A stretch of 10,288 nt of DNA from the NCBI GenBank assembly GCA_049314715.1, contig JBMOEL010000066.1, positions 1 through 10,288 of the forward strand. Direction: 5' to 3'. This document shows positions 1 to 6,144 of the stretch, piece after piece. The notes below the pieces were generated by a model. It made no database searches and was not told the origin of the DNA. It saw nothing but the letters and a program-made list of their open reading frames with translations. Position numbers and translations under genes: made by a program. Position 1 is the stretch's first letter; every line of letters begins with the position of its first letter. This stretch comes from JAFLDD01 sp049314715. Its GTDB lineage: Bacteria > Pseudomonadota > Alphaproteobacteria > Rickettsiales > UBA3002.

Positions 1-35
1 GCGCAGGTTGGCTACGCCTCTCTAACGAGTCGGCG

Positions 36-671
36 CTACGCAATTATTTTTTTTATCTGGTTTTTCGCCCAGAAAAATCCGCGTTTTATTTGTGCCCAAT
101 ACCAACCTTGCGGGCGCGTCGTGATTACACGTGTTCCTGCTAGCCAGTCGTGCCATGTGCGCGATTGCTTGTCGAAATTCATCCAGACAACACCAAGCAA
201 TAGTGGCGTGCAGGAAATTCCATAACCGATGAAGCGCAAGAGTAAGCGCCACGTCGCAGGGAATGTTTGGTGATCGGACGTAGTGATTTTAAGCCCCAGC
301 AGCCACTTACCGGGCGTGTTTTTGAAAAGCATTTGGCAACTGACATAGGCCACGCCAATCAATACGATTTGCAATAATGAATTGGCCAGCCAAAGCGCCA
401 AAAAACCTGTTGAGGCGGTTTGGTGCAACAACTCGCCAACATTAGAAGTTTGCGTAAGCGCTGCCACCTGTTCGGGCGACATGTTGCTATAGACCTTGCG
501 GCTAATGGCATTCATGGTTGGGCCAAGCGCGAATATCATTACACCCATATCTAGGCCTGCGGCCATCATGCGCTCATAAAAACTCGCATAGATAGAGGGT
601 TCTTTACGTGGGCGCGGCTTAATCATCAACGCTCGGTCGAGTTTATCTTTCCACCATTCTAACGTAGCCAT
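36..671 (-). CDS. RDD-family integral membrane protein
   Basis: This is a small inner-membrane protein of the RDD family, about 211 residues, with no firmly assigned substrate. The RDD signature is visible in three places: an Arg followed by Asp in the first hydrophobic segment (RMMAAGLDMG), the loop motif TPGKWLLGLKI, and the C-terminal RTWHDWLAGTRVI. Three hydrophobic segments fit the family: near residues 35-55, 85-115 (LANSLLQIVLIGVAYVSC) and 140-165. The C-terminus is basic and ends in a lysine-rich tail. I chose the ATG at 671 because a GGAG at 677-680 lies 5 bases upstream. An in-frame ATG at 698 would add nine residues but overlaps bioD more. The start lies 13 bases inside the 3' end of bioD, so translation is probably coupled to the biotin operon. 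Whether it has a biotin-related role, such as transport, is unknown. The family call is firm; the function is not. Confidence 0.85.
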   Translation of the reverse strand: MATLEWWKDKLDRALMIKPRPRKEPSIYASFYERMMAAGLDMGVMIFALGPTMNAISRKVYSNMSPEQVAALTQTSNVGELLHQTASTGFLALWLANSLLQIVLIGVAYVSCQMLFKNTPGKWLLGLKITTSDHQTFPATWRLLLRFIGYGISCTPLLLGVVWMNFDKQSRTWHDWLAGTRVITTRPQGWYWAQIKRGFFWAKNQIKKIIA

Positions 672-1264
672 GACATCTCCATCTGTGCTGTTTTCCACGA
701 ATCCGCACGCGGTAACGTGATGAATTGTGGCACATGTTTAGCAAAAGGCGCAAGTGCATCGCGCGTTTCATGCAGGCCTACGTTATTTTCAAGCGATTCA
801 CTGATGATAAGGGCACGCACATCCAGTTTTGCGGTTTTCAACACCTCAAGCGCGGTAAGTGTGTGACTAATGCTACCCAAATAACTGCCCACCACTAGTA
901 TCAATGGCCAATTGAGCTGCTTCATCCAATCCAAAACGGTTTCGCGCTCATTCAGTGGCACCATAATACCGCCCACACCTTCGATAAGTCCATGGCGGGC
1001 TTTACACCACGTTACCACTTCATCTAAATTCACACGCTTGCCTTCTTTGGGTGCTGCCATACTGGGCGCGAGTGGTGCGGCGTAGCGCCACGGCGTGGTT
1101 GCTTCAAGTGATTGGCCCGTTGCTGCCATAAGGGCAAGGCTGTCTTCGTCGCCACCGCACGACATGGGTTTATAGGCAGGGATTTTTAGATGGTGGGCAA
1201 GCGCGGCAGTCACAAACGTTTTGCCGATGCCAGTGCCAGTCGATGTCACGAAGTAATGTGTCAT
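659..1264 (-). CDS. bioD: Dethiobiotin synthetase BioD
   Basis: BioD closes the ureido ring of dethiobiotin from 7,8-diaminopelargonate, CO2 and ATP in the cytoplasm, the penultimate step of biotin synthesis. From the ATG at 1264 the protein has 201 residues, a little shorter than the E. coli enzyme. The P-loop is GTGIGKT at residues 10-16. The substrate and metal loop reads YKPMSCG at 31-37, where YKPVASG is usual. EGVGG at 95-99 replaces the common EGAGG and keeps the acidic metal ligand. The frame is open further upstream to a TTG at 1300, but those residues (MQRWFKGG...) are not BioD-like and cover the palindromic spacer, so the ATG is preferred. The gene follows bioC after a 64-base spacer, and its 3' end overlaps the RDD gene. 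A strong hairpin ends one base before the start codon and may affect translation. It lies in the minus-strand biotin operon. Confidence 0.93.
   Translation of the reverse strand: MTHYFVTSTGTGIGKTFVTAALAHHLKIPAYKPMSCGGDEDSLALMAATGQSLEATTPWRYAAPLAPSMAAPKEGKRVNLDEVVTWCKARHGLIEGVGGIMVPLNERETVLDWMKQLNWPLILVVGSYLGSISHTLTALEVLKTAKLDVRALIISESLENNVGLHETRDALAPFAKHVPQFITLPRADSWKTAQMEMSWLR
677..680 (-). promoter_or_regulatory. Ribosome binding site deciding the RDD gene start
   Basis: On the minus strand a GGAG sits 5 bases before the ATG at 671, inside the last codons of bioD. This supports the shorter start for the RDD protein over the in-frame ATG at 698, and suggests translational coupling to bioD. 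Confidence 0.55.
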
Positions 1265-1265
1265 G

Positions 1266-1284
1266 AAGGGGGTCTTACCCCCTT
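1266..1284 (-). repeat. Perfect hairpin immediately before the bioD start
   Basis: An 8-base-pair perfect inverted repeat, AAGGGGGT / ACCCCCTT, has a 3-base loop and contains five consecutive G-C pairs. It ends one base before the bioD ATG. On the minus-strand mRNA the 5' arm is the only purine-rich, Shine-Dalgarno-like stretch near the start, so folding would hide it. The structure is seen directly. A role in setting bioD translation is inference. It lacks a U-tract, so a terminator is unlikely. Confidence 0.6.
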
Positions 1285-1291
1285 TGAACCA

Positions 1292-1318
1292 CCGCTGCAA
1301 GCGGCTCGCGCAGCTGCG
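1292..1318. repeat. Two adjacent palindromes in the bioC-bioD spacer
   Basis: The 64-base spacer between bioC and bioD holds CCGCT-GCA-AGCGG (1292-1304), a 5-base-pair stem with a 3-base loop, and the perfect 10-base palindrome CGCAGCTGCG (1309-1318). With the hairpin at 1266-1284, three palindromic units fill the only sizeable gap in an otherwise overlapping operon. This looks like an inserted or structured intergenic repeat, but I cannot assign it to a named family. Confidence 0.45.
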
Positions 1319-1328
1319 GCGTTACGCT

Positions 1329-2099
1329 TTATGCTTTCTTTAATACAAGGGATATGACGTCCCATGTAACAGGAATACCAAGCGGTGTCGCTAGTTTTTC
1401 GTATTCGCCCAGCATACGCTCAAAACGACGGAGACCAAATAAATGGCGCGGGCGGTCTTTATGTTTGTTCGTCGCGCCAATGCGGCGTAGCTGTAACATG
1501 ACTTCCTCAACAGATGTCACATACTCCACACTCGTAGATTGTTGCGCAGACAGTATCTTCCAACCCGCAAAACGCGCCTGTCTTGCGTAGTAGTCAACAT
1601 TGGGCATATCCATGACACTATACTGCAAGCCCACATGCTGCATGGCGGTTTTGAGCTCATGCAAGGTGCGTGTACCAAAACTGGTGATGACGGCGCGCCC
1701 ATTTTTTTTTGTTATCCGCGCCATTTCGTGCAAGGCACGATCTTTGTTCTCTACCCATTGCAAGCATACGCCCGAAAATACGCCATCAAAAGACTCATCC
1801 GCGAACGGAATAGCTTCTGCATTCGCGATTGTCGCTTCGCAGTGTTGCTTGGCATGAGCGACCATAGCGGGAGCAATATCAATGCCTTTTATTTCCCACT
1901 GTTTATTGTAGTCACGCGCATGTACCGCAAAACTCCCTGTGCCACACCCCACATCGAGAATGCGTGAATGCGGCACGAAGTATTCGCCTGCTAGCAAACA
2001 TGCATCAGCCATTAAGCTGTGCTGGAGGTTGGCTTGCGCGTCATAGTGATGCGCCGCGCGGTTGAAATCTGCCGTGATGCGATGTTGTTCTAACGCCAT
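1329..2099 (-). CDS. bioC: Malonyl-ACP O-methyltransferase BioC
   Basis: BioC methylates the free carboxyl of malonyl-ACP with S-adenosylmethionine. The ester can then be elongated by fatty acid synthesis to pimeloyl-ACP methyl ester, the first committed step of biotin synthesis. The 256-residue length matches the E. coli protein. The N-terminus shows the BioC hallmark: FNRAAHHYDAQANLQ at 12-26. The class I methyltransferase glycine motif is DVGCGTG at 49-55, followed by GIDIAP near 74-79 and the FDGVFSGVCLQWV strand. The ATG at 2099 lies inside the end of the upstream esterase gene, a 10-base overlap, so the two are probably translationally coupled. A run of nine A residues in the coding strand (1702-1710) falls in ITKKNGR and is a possible slippage site. 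The pairing with a BioH-like esterase next door fits the BioC-BioH route. Confidence 0.93.
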   Translation of the reverse strand: MALEQHRITADFNRAAHHYDAQANLQHSLMADACLLAGEYFVPHSRILDVGCGTGSFAVHARDYNKQWEIKGIDIAPAMVAHAKQHCEATIANAEAIPFADESFDGVFSGVCLQWVENKDRALHEMARITKKNGRAVITSFGTRTLHELKTAMQHVGLQYSVMDMPNVDYYARQARFAGWKILSAQQSTSVEYVTSVEEVMLQLRRIGATNKHKDRPRHLFGLRRFERMLGEYEKLATPLGIPVTWDVISLVLKKA

Positions 2100-2749
2100 T
2101 CGCTCAACCGTTTCCGAAACATTTCCGTGTCATGCAGATGTGGCGCATGACCGCATGATTCCCAAGCATCAAGCTGTCCTGCACCCAAATGTGCGAGCAA
2201 GGCCTCGGATTGTTTGAGTGGTACGATAACGTCCTCAGTCCCATGAATTACAAACGGCGCAGGAATGACCGATTTATCGAGTGATTCTACACTAAATTGG
2301 GCCAACTCATCAAGCCAAGGTAGCCAGCGTTGCGTATTTTCAACTTCAGGGTGATGGCCCAACAGGCCAACAATGGCGCGGTGACGCACGTCACCCTTGG
2401 CAATAAGCCCATGGAAGCGGGTTTTACTGCGTGTGGCATCTGCTGCATAGTTTTGTCGGAATTGCGTGAAGGTAAACGCATCCATCCCATCTTTGCCTAC
2501 AAACTGGTATGGGGCGGCGATTAGCACCAGTTTTTTAGGCTTTAATACCCCAGCAGCAATCGCACGTAACGCCAACTGCCCGCCCATCGACCATGCGACA
2601 ACATATTCAATGTGTTGGAATTGTTTTAGACCATCGAAACTGGCTTCGGGATTAGAGTAATCGCTATAATCAAAATGCACAGAGTCTGGCACGATGCTCG
2701 CAAGTGCATCGGCTGGTTGTGTCCATCCACTGAGTGTGAGTGTTTTCAT
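2090..2749 (-). CDS. bioH: BioH-like pimeloyl-ACP methyl ester esterase
   Basis: This is a small alpha/beta hydrolase of 219 residues. Its place between bioF and bioC indicates that it removes the methyl ester from pimeloyl-ACP methyl ester, ending the chain elongation started by BioC. The catalytic triad is readable: nucleophile Ser54 in AWSMGG, Asp173 in HGTEDVIVP, and His201 in CGHAPHLH. The N-terminal SGW (7-9) matches the HGW oxyanion region of BioH. The CGHAPHLHDTEMF end resembles BioH (AHAPFISHPAEF in E. coli). However, the protein is about 35 residues shorter than E. coli BioH. Its length, the early DYSDYSN segment and VAWSMG recall BioG, which occupies the same slot in Haemophilus. 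I name it bioH on the acid/histidine motifs; BioG or a distinct compact esterase is possible. The start overlaps the bioF stop as ATGA. Confidence 0.75.
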   Translation of the reverse strand: MKTLTLSGWTQPADALASIVPDSVHFDYSDYSNPEASFDGLKQFQHIEYVVAWSMGGQLALRAIAAGVLKPKKLVLIAAPYQFVGKDGMDAFTFTQFRQNYAADATRSKTRFHGLIAKGDVRHRAIVGLLGHHPEVENTQRWLPWLDELAQFSVESLDKSVIPAPFVIHGTEDVIVPLKQSEALLAHLGAGQLDAWESCGHAPHLHDTEMFRKRLSEWR

Positions 2750-3825
2750 AGCGCTTTCAGCAAATCATCGACCATTGCTTCGCTATGTAATGCACTAAAC
2801 GCCACGCGCAAGCGCGCGGTGCCTGCGGGCACCGTCGGCGGGCGAATCGCCTGCACCAAGAGACCAGCAGCTTCAAGCTGTTTACTTTTTTCCAGCGCCG
2901 CGATTTCGTCGCCCAATATCACAGGCACAATAGTTGTTTGTGCATTTGGGTTAAAGCGTTTGGCATTTGCGAGCGCTTTGGTAGCTAACTCGGGCGTCAT
3001 AAGTTTCAGTGCTTCATTGGCGGCAGCAAGCGTTGCAGGTGGTAGGCCTGTTGAGAAAATAAAACTGCGCGCACTGGTGATGAGATAATCAATCACCTTC
3101 TGGCTGGCAGCAATATAGCCACCATAGCTACCTGCGGCTTTTGATAATGTACCCATCCAGATGTGTGGCTCGGCTTCGGGCGTGATGATTCCTAGCCCAT
3201 GCGCATCATCTGCCATTAGCCACGCGTCATGTTTATCAGCCAGTGCGCGCATGGCTTTGAGGGGTGCAATGTCGCCATCCATACTGAATACGTGGTCGGT
3301 GACAATCAGGCAATTTTCATAATCACTGCGCGACGCGAGTAGTCGTGCCAAGTCTTCCATATCGTTGTGCTTGAAACGTTTGAGCGTCGCGCCGGATAAT
3401 TGCGCGCCGTCGATGATACAGGCATGAACTAGCTTATCGGCGATGATGAGATCACCCTTGCCCACCAGCGCGGGAATCACACCAAGGTTGGTGAGGTAGC
3501 CACTACCCAACACCAAGGCCGCTTCGGTCTTTTTCTTATGAGCGATGGTTTTTTCCAGCTGCGCATAAAGCGGGTGATTGCCCGTAATCAGGCGCGAAGC
3601 CCCTGCCCCCACGCCGTAGGCTTTGGTGGCCTCGATTGCTGCCTCAATAACCTTTGGGTGCTGGCTAAGCCCCAGATAGTCATTGCAGGAGAAAGATATG
3701 TATTTTTTGCCAGCTCTTTCGACATAAATCCCGTCAGTGCGCGTAGAATCGCGCAAAACCCGCTGCTGATGGCGCTCAGCGAAGTCTTTTAGGCGTTTGG
3801 CTAACATGTCGTCTAATGCTGGCAT
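2746..3825 (-). CDS. bioF: 8-amino-7-oxononanoate synthase BioF
   Basis: BioF is a PLP enzyme that condenses pimeloyl-ACP with L-alanine, releasing CO2, to form 8-amino-7-oxononanoate. The 359-residue protein is slightly shorter than E. coli BioF, mostly at the N-terminus. Visible fold-type I motifs, in order, are CNDYLGLSQHP (47-57), GVGAGASRLITGNH (71-84), SMDGD (181-185), DDAHGLG (206-212) and the PLP lysine K229 in TLSKAAGSYGG. The gene heads the minus-strand arm, and its last bases overlap the esterase start by 4. There is no clear Shine-Dalgarno before the ATG at 3825. A second in-frame ATG at 3807 (MLAKRLKDF) would also keep the conserved region, so the exact start is uncertain. It is divergent from bioB across a 101-base gap dominated by a palindromic repeat. 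Confidence 0.94.
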   Translation of the reverse strand: MPALDDMLAKRLKDFAERHQQRVLRDSTRTDGIYVERAGKKYISFSCNDYLGLSQHPKVIEAAIEATKAYGVGAGASRLITGNHPLYAQLEKTIAHKKKTEAALVLGSGYLTNLGVIPALVGKGDLIIADKLVHACIIDGAQLSGATLKRFKHNDMEDLARLLASRSDYENCLIVTDHVFSMDGDIAPLKAMRALADKHDAWLMADDAHGLGIITPEAEPHIWMGTLSKAAGSYGGYIAASQKVIDYLITSARSFIFSTGLPPATLAAANEALKLMTPELATKALANAKRFNPNAQTTIVPVILGDEIAALEKSKQLEAAGLLVQAIRPPTVPAGTARLRVAFSALHSEAMVDDLLKAL

Positions 3826-3853
3826 TTTTTATGTCGCTTGTTTATAAGTCTCC

Positions 3854-3908
3854 GTCATGCCAGCGAAAGCTGGCATCCGATTCAGATTCCCGCTTTCGCG
3901 GGAATGAC
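3854..3908. repeat. Paired inverted hairpin repeat between bioF and bioB
   Basis: The 55-base element consists of two copies of a hairpin unit in opposite orientation, bounded by GTCAT and ATGAC. Copy one is the stem ATGCCAGC/GCTGGCAT with a GAAA loop (3857-3876). Copy two on the minus strand is ATTCCCGC/GCGGGAAT, also with a GAAA loop (3886-3905). The two stems differ at two positions, and each difference is compensated on the opposite arm, so pairing is preserved. The whole element is therefore also one large imperfect dyad. From memory, GTCATTCCCGCGAAAGCGGG-type palindromes are a common dispersed repeat in proteobacteria, so this is probably one of that class. It fills over half of the gap between two divergent operons. 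It must therefore carry promoter sequence or lie in the 5' leader of at least one of them. Confidence 0.85.
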
Positions 3909-3916
3909 ACATGAAG

Positions 3917-3921
3917 AAGGA
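3917..3921 (+). promoter_or_regulatory. bioB ribosome binding site
   Basis: AAGGA lies 5 bases before the ATG at 3927, and only 8 bases after the end of the palindromic repeat. It fixes the bioB start. No in-frame upstream start is more plausible. Confidence 0.65.
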
Positions 3922-3926
3922 ATACT

Positions 3927-4898
3927 ATGACTAGGCACGATTGGACAAGTGAAGAGGTGAAGGGTTTATTCGATTTACCATTGAATGACCTGCTGTTCCG
4001 CGCCGCGACCGTACACCGCCAGCATTTTGACCCTAATGCCGTGCAAGTCAGCACGTTGTGCTCCATCAAAACAGGTGGCTGCCCTGAAGATTGTAATTAT
4101 TGTTCGCAAAGCGCGTCATTTGAAACGCCCGTGAAGGCCACCAAACTTATGGAGCATGATACGGTGCTCGAAGCTGCCAAAAAAGCGAAAGACGCAGGCG
4201 CGACCCGTTTTTGTATGGGTGCTGCGTGGCGCTCGCCCAAAGGCCGCGATATGGACAAAGTCACCGCGCTCGTGCGTGACGTGAAAGCGCTGGGTTTGGA
4301 AACCTGCGCGACGCTCGGTATGCTCGATGCGCATCAAGCCCTGCAACTGAAAGAAGCGGGCTTGGATTATTACAATCACAACATCGACACCTCGGAAGAG
4401 CATTACAAGAATATCATCACCACGCGTACGTTCAAAGACCGCCTTGATACGCTTGAGGCCGTGCGCAATGTTGGTATGAAAGTGTGCTCGGGCGGTATTT
4501 TGGGTCTGGGTGAGAATGAAACCGACCGCGCTGAAATGTTGCGTACCTTGGCGAATTTGCCGAAGCATCCTGAGTCCGTGCCCATCAATCAGCTTATGCA
4601 GGTGAAGGGCACACCCCTAGAAAAAGAAAAGCCCGTCGACGCAGTCGACTTCGTGCGCACGATTGCCGTAGCGCGTATTTTGATGCCGCAATCCATGGTG
4701 CGCCTCTCCGCAGGTCGCGAAGCGATGAGCGATGAAATGCAAGCCATGTGCTTCTTCGCGGGCGCAAATTCCATTTTCTATGGCGAGAAATTGCTGACCA
4801 CCGGCAACCCTGATACGGAAGCAGATCAGCGTCTCTTTGCCAAACTGGGCATTCACCCTATGCCACCTGAGAATGCATCGGAAGCAAGTGCCGCGTAA
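3927..4898 (+). CDS. bioB: Biotin synthase BioB
   Basis: BioB is the radical SAM enzyme that inserts sulfur into dethiobiotin to make biotin, sacrificing an auxiliary [2Fe-2S] cluster. The 323-residue protein carries the radical SAM motif CPEDCNYC with C52, C56 and C59. The auxiliary cluster ligands are also present: C96 (TRFCMG), C127 (ETCATLG), C187 (KVCSGG) and R259 (MVRLSAGR). These are one residue lower than C97, C128, C188 and R260 of the E. coli enzyme. HNIDTS (151-156) is also typical. The start has a good AAGGA signal. It is the first gene of the plus-strand arm, and bioA begins inside its 3' end. Its dependence on Fe-S clusters fits with hscA and fdx lying nearby. Function and boundaries are well supported. 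Confidence 0.97.
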   Translation: MTRHDWTSEEVKGLFDLPLNDLLFRAATVHRQHFDPNAVQVSTLCSIKTGGCPEDCNYCSQSASFETPVKATKLMEHDTVLEAAKKAKDAGATRFCMGAAWRSPKGRDMDKVTALVRDVKALGLETCATLGMLDAHQALQLKEAGLDYYNHNIDTSEEHYKNIITTRTFKDRLDTLEAVRNVGMKVCSGGILGLGENETDRAEMLRTLANLPKHPESVPINQLMQVKGTPLEKEKPVDAVDFVRTIAVARILMPQSMVRLSAGREAMSDEMQAMCFFAGANSIFYGEKLLTTGNPDTEADQRLFAKLGIHPMPPENASEASAA

Positions 4899-6144
4899 AT
4901 CCTCCGCAGACTGGTTGGATGAGGGTTTGCAGCATATTTGGCTACCTTATTCCCAAATGAAAACGGCGAATGCGCCTTTGCCTGTCGTGGGCGCGAAGGG
5001 CAGCTACATTCACCTCGCCGATGGTCGCAAATTGCTCGACGGTATCGCCTCGTGGTGGAGCATGTGCCATGGCTACCAGCACCCGCATATTGTGAAGGCG
5101 ATTCAGCAACAGGCTGAAACACTCAGTCATGTCATGCTTGGTGGCTTGGCGCATGAACAAGCCTATATACTCGCTACACGCTTAAGCGCACTTAGCAAAA
5201 TGGACCGCGTATTTTTCAGTGATTCGGGTTCGGTTGCGGTGGAGGTTGCGCTTAAAATGGCGCTGCAATATTGGCGTAATCGTGGCGACCTCAAGCGCAC
5301 CAAATTCATATGCTTCAATCACGGCTATCATGGTGACACGATTGGCGCGATGGGTGTTTCTGGCAAAAGCCCATTCACCAGCGCATTTGATAGCCTCACG
5401 CTCAAAAATTATACGCTCGATATACCGACCGACGAATATAGCTTCGCCGAATTCGAAGAGACCGTTGCGGCAATTAAAGGGCAAGTCGCTGGCCTTATCA
5501 TCGAGCCACTCGTGCAATGTGCTGGTGGATTCAAATTCCATTCGGCGGATATTCTTTCCGAAATTCGCCGCGTATGCCGCGAGCATAATATTCTGTTTAT
5601 TGCCGATGAAATCGCCACAGGCTTTGGCCGCACGGGCAGTATGTTTGCCTGCCAAGAAGCCGCCATTGTGCCGGACATTATGTGCATCGGCAAGGCATTG
5701 ACGGGCGGGCATTTACCATTGGCAGCCACACTTGCCAGTAAAGAAGTGTTCGAGGCGTTTTTAGGAACGGAATTCGAAAAAGCCTTCATGCATGGCCCTA
5801 CCTATATGGGCAATCCCCTCGCCTGCGCTGCCGCCAACGCTTCACTGGATTTGTTTGAGAAAGAACCACGCCTCGCGCAAGTCGAGGCGATAGAAGCAGC
5901 AATGTGGAGCGGGCTTAAAAATTTACAGAATAATCCACGCGTGAAAGATGTGCGCGTGAAGGGTGCGATTGCGGTAATTGAAACGCATATTACGCGAGAA
6001 GATATGCAAACATTGCGTAACACATTTATTCAAGAAGGTGCGTGGATACGACCGCTAGGCAATCACATTTATCTTATGCCGCCGCTTACAATCAGTGCAG
6101 ACGAATTACATCAGCTCATCGATATAACCGCTAATCACATCTAG
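4873..6144 (+). CDS. bioA: Adenosylmethionine-8-amino-7-oxononanoate aminotransferase BioA
   Basis: BioA is a class III PLP aminotransferase that uses S-adenosylmethionine as amino donor to convert 8-amino-7-oxononanoate to 7,8-diaminopelargonate. With the ATG at 4873 the protein has 423 residues. The N-terminal HIWLPYSQM, WWSMCHGY, SDSGSVAVEVALKMALQYW, NHGYHGDT, ADEIATGFGRTG and CIGKALTGG blocks are all BioA-like. The PLP lysine falls at K274 and the cofactor aspartate at D245, the same numbers as in E. coli BioA. The start overlaps the bioB 3' end by 26 bases. A GTG at 4888, with GGAAG just upstream, is an equally reasonable start giving 418 residues. A TTG at 4837 is also in frame but unlikely. 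The 3' end overlaps pepF tail to tail by 39 bases, with no terminator visible. Confidence 0.95.
   Translation: MHRKQVPRKSSADWLDEGLQHIWLPYSQMKTANAPLPVVGAKGSYIHLADGRKLLDGIASWWSMCHGYQHPHIVKAIQQQAETLSHVMLGGLAHEQAYILATRLSALSKMDRVFFSDSGSVAVEVALKMALQYWRNRGDLKRTKFICFNHGYHGDTIGAMGVSGKSPFTSAFDSLTLKNYTLDIPTDEYSFAEFEETVAAIKGQVAGLIIEPLVQCAGGFKFHSADILSEIRRVCREHNILFIADEIATGFGRTGSMFACQEAAIVPDIMCIGKALTGGHLPLAATLASKEVFEAFLGTEFEKAFMHGPTYMGNPLACAAANASLDLFEKEPRLAQVEAIEAAMWSGLKNLQNNPRVKDVRVKGAIAVIETHITREDMQTLRNTFIQEGAWIRPLGNHIYLMPPLTISADELHQLIDITANHI

Noticed and set aside
1..35. Fragment of another gene at the left edge
   Set aside because: Only 35 bases lie beyond the RDD stop codon, too little to support any coding call.
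1266..1284. Rho-independent terminator between bioC and bioD
   Set aside because: The stem is strong, but there is no T-tract after it on either strand, and it runs directly into the bioD start codon.
659..1300. Extended bioD starting at the TTG at 1300
   Set aside because: The extra 12 residues come from the palindromic spacer and do not resemble BioD. The ATG at 1264 begins exactly at the conserved N-terminal strand before the P-loop.
3841..3847. TTATAA on the minus strand as a -10 box for bioF
   Set aside because: No recognisable -35 lies at a proper distance, since that position falls in the hairpin repeat. A single AT-rich hexamer is too weak to call a promoter.
3911..3934. Seven-codon frame MKKEYYD overlapping the bioB start, as a possible leader peptide
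   Set aside because: Its only ribosome signal would be a weak GGGA inside the hairpin repeat, its body contains the bioB Shine-Dalgarno, and it shows no regulatory codon run.
4635..4649. Two GTCGAC copies three bases apart inside bioB as an operator-like repeat
   Set aside because: They encode Val-Asp-Ala-Val-Asp in a conserved coding region, so the repetition is explained by the protein sequence.
5182..5712. Long open frame of 176 codons antisense to bioA
   Set aside because: It is a shadow of bioA codon use, has no recognisable protein motif, and lies wholly within a well-supported gene.
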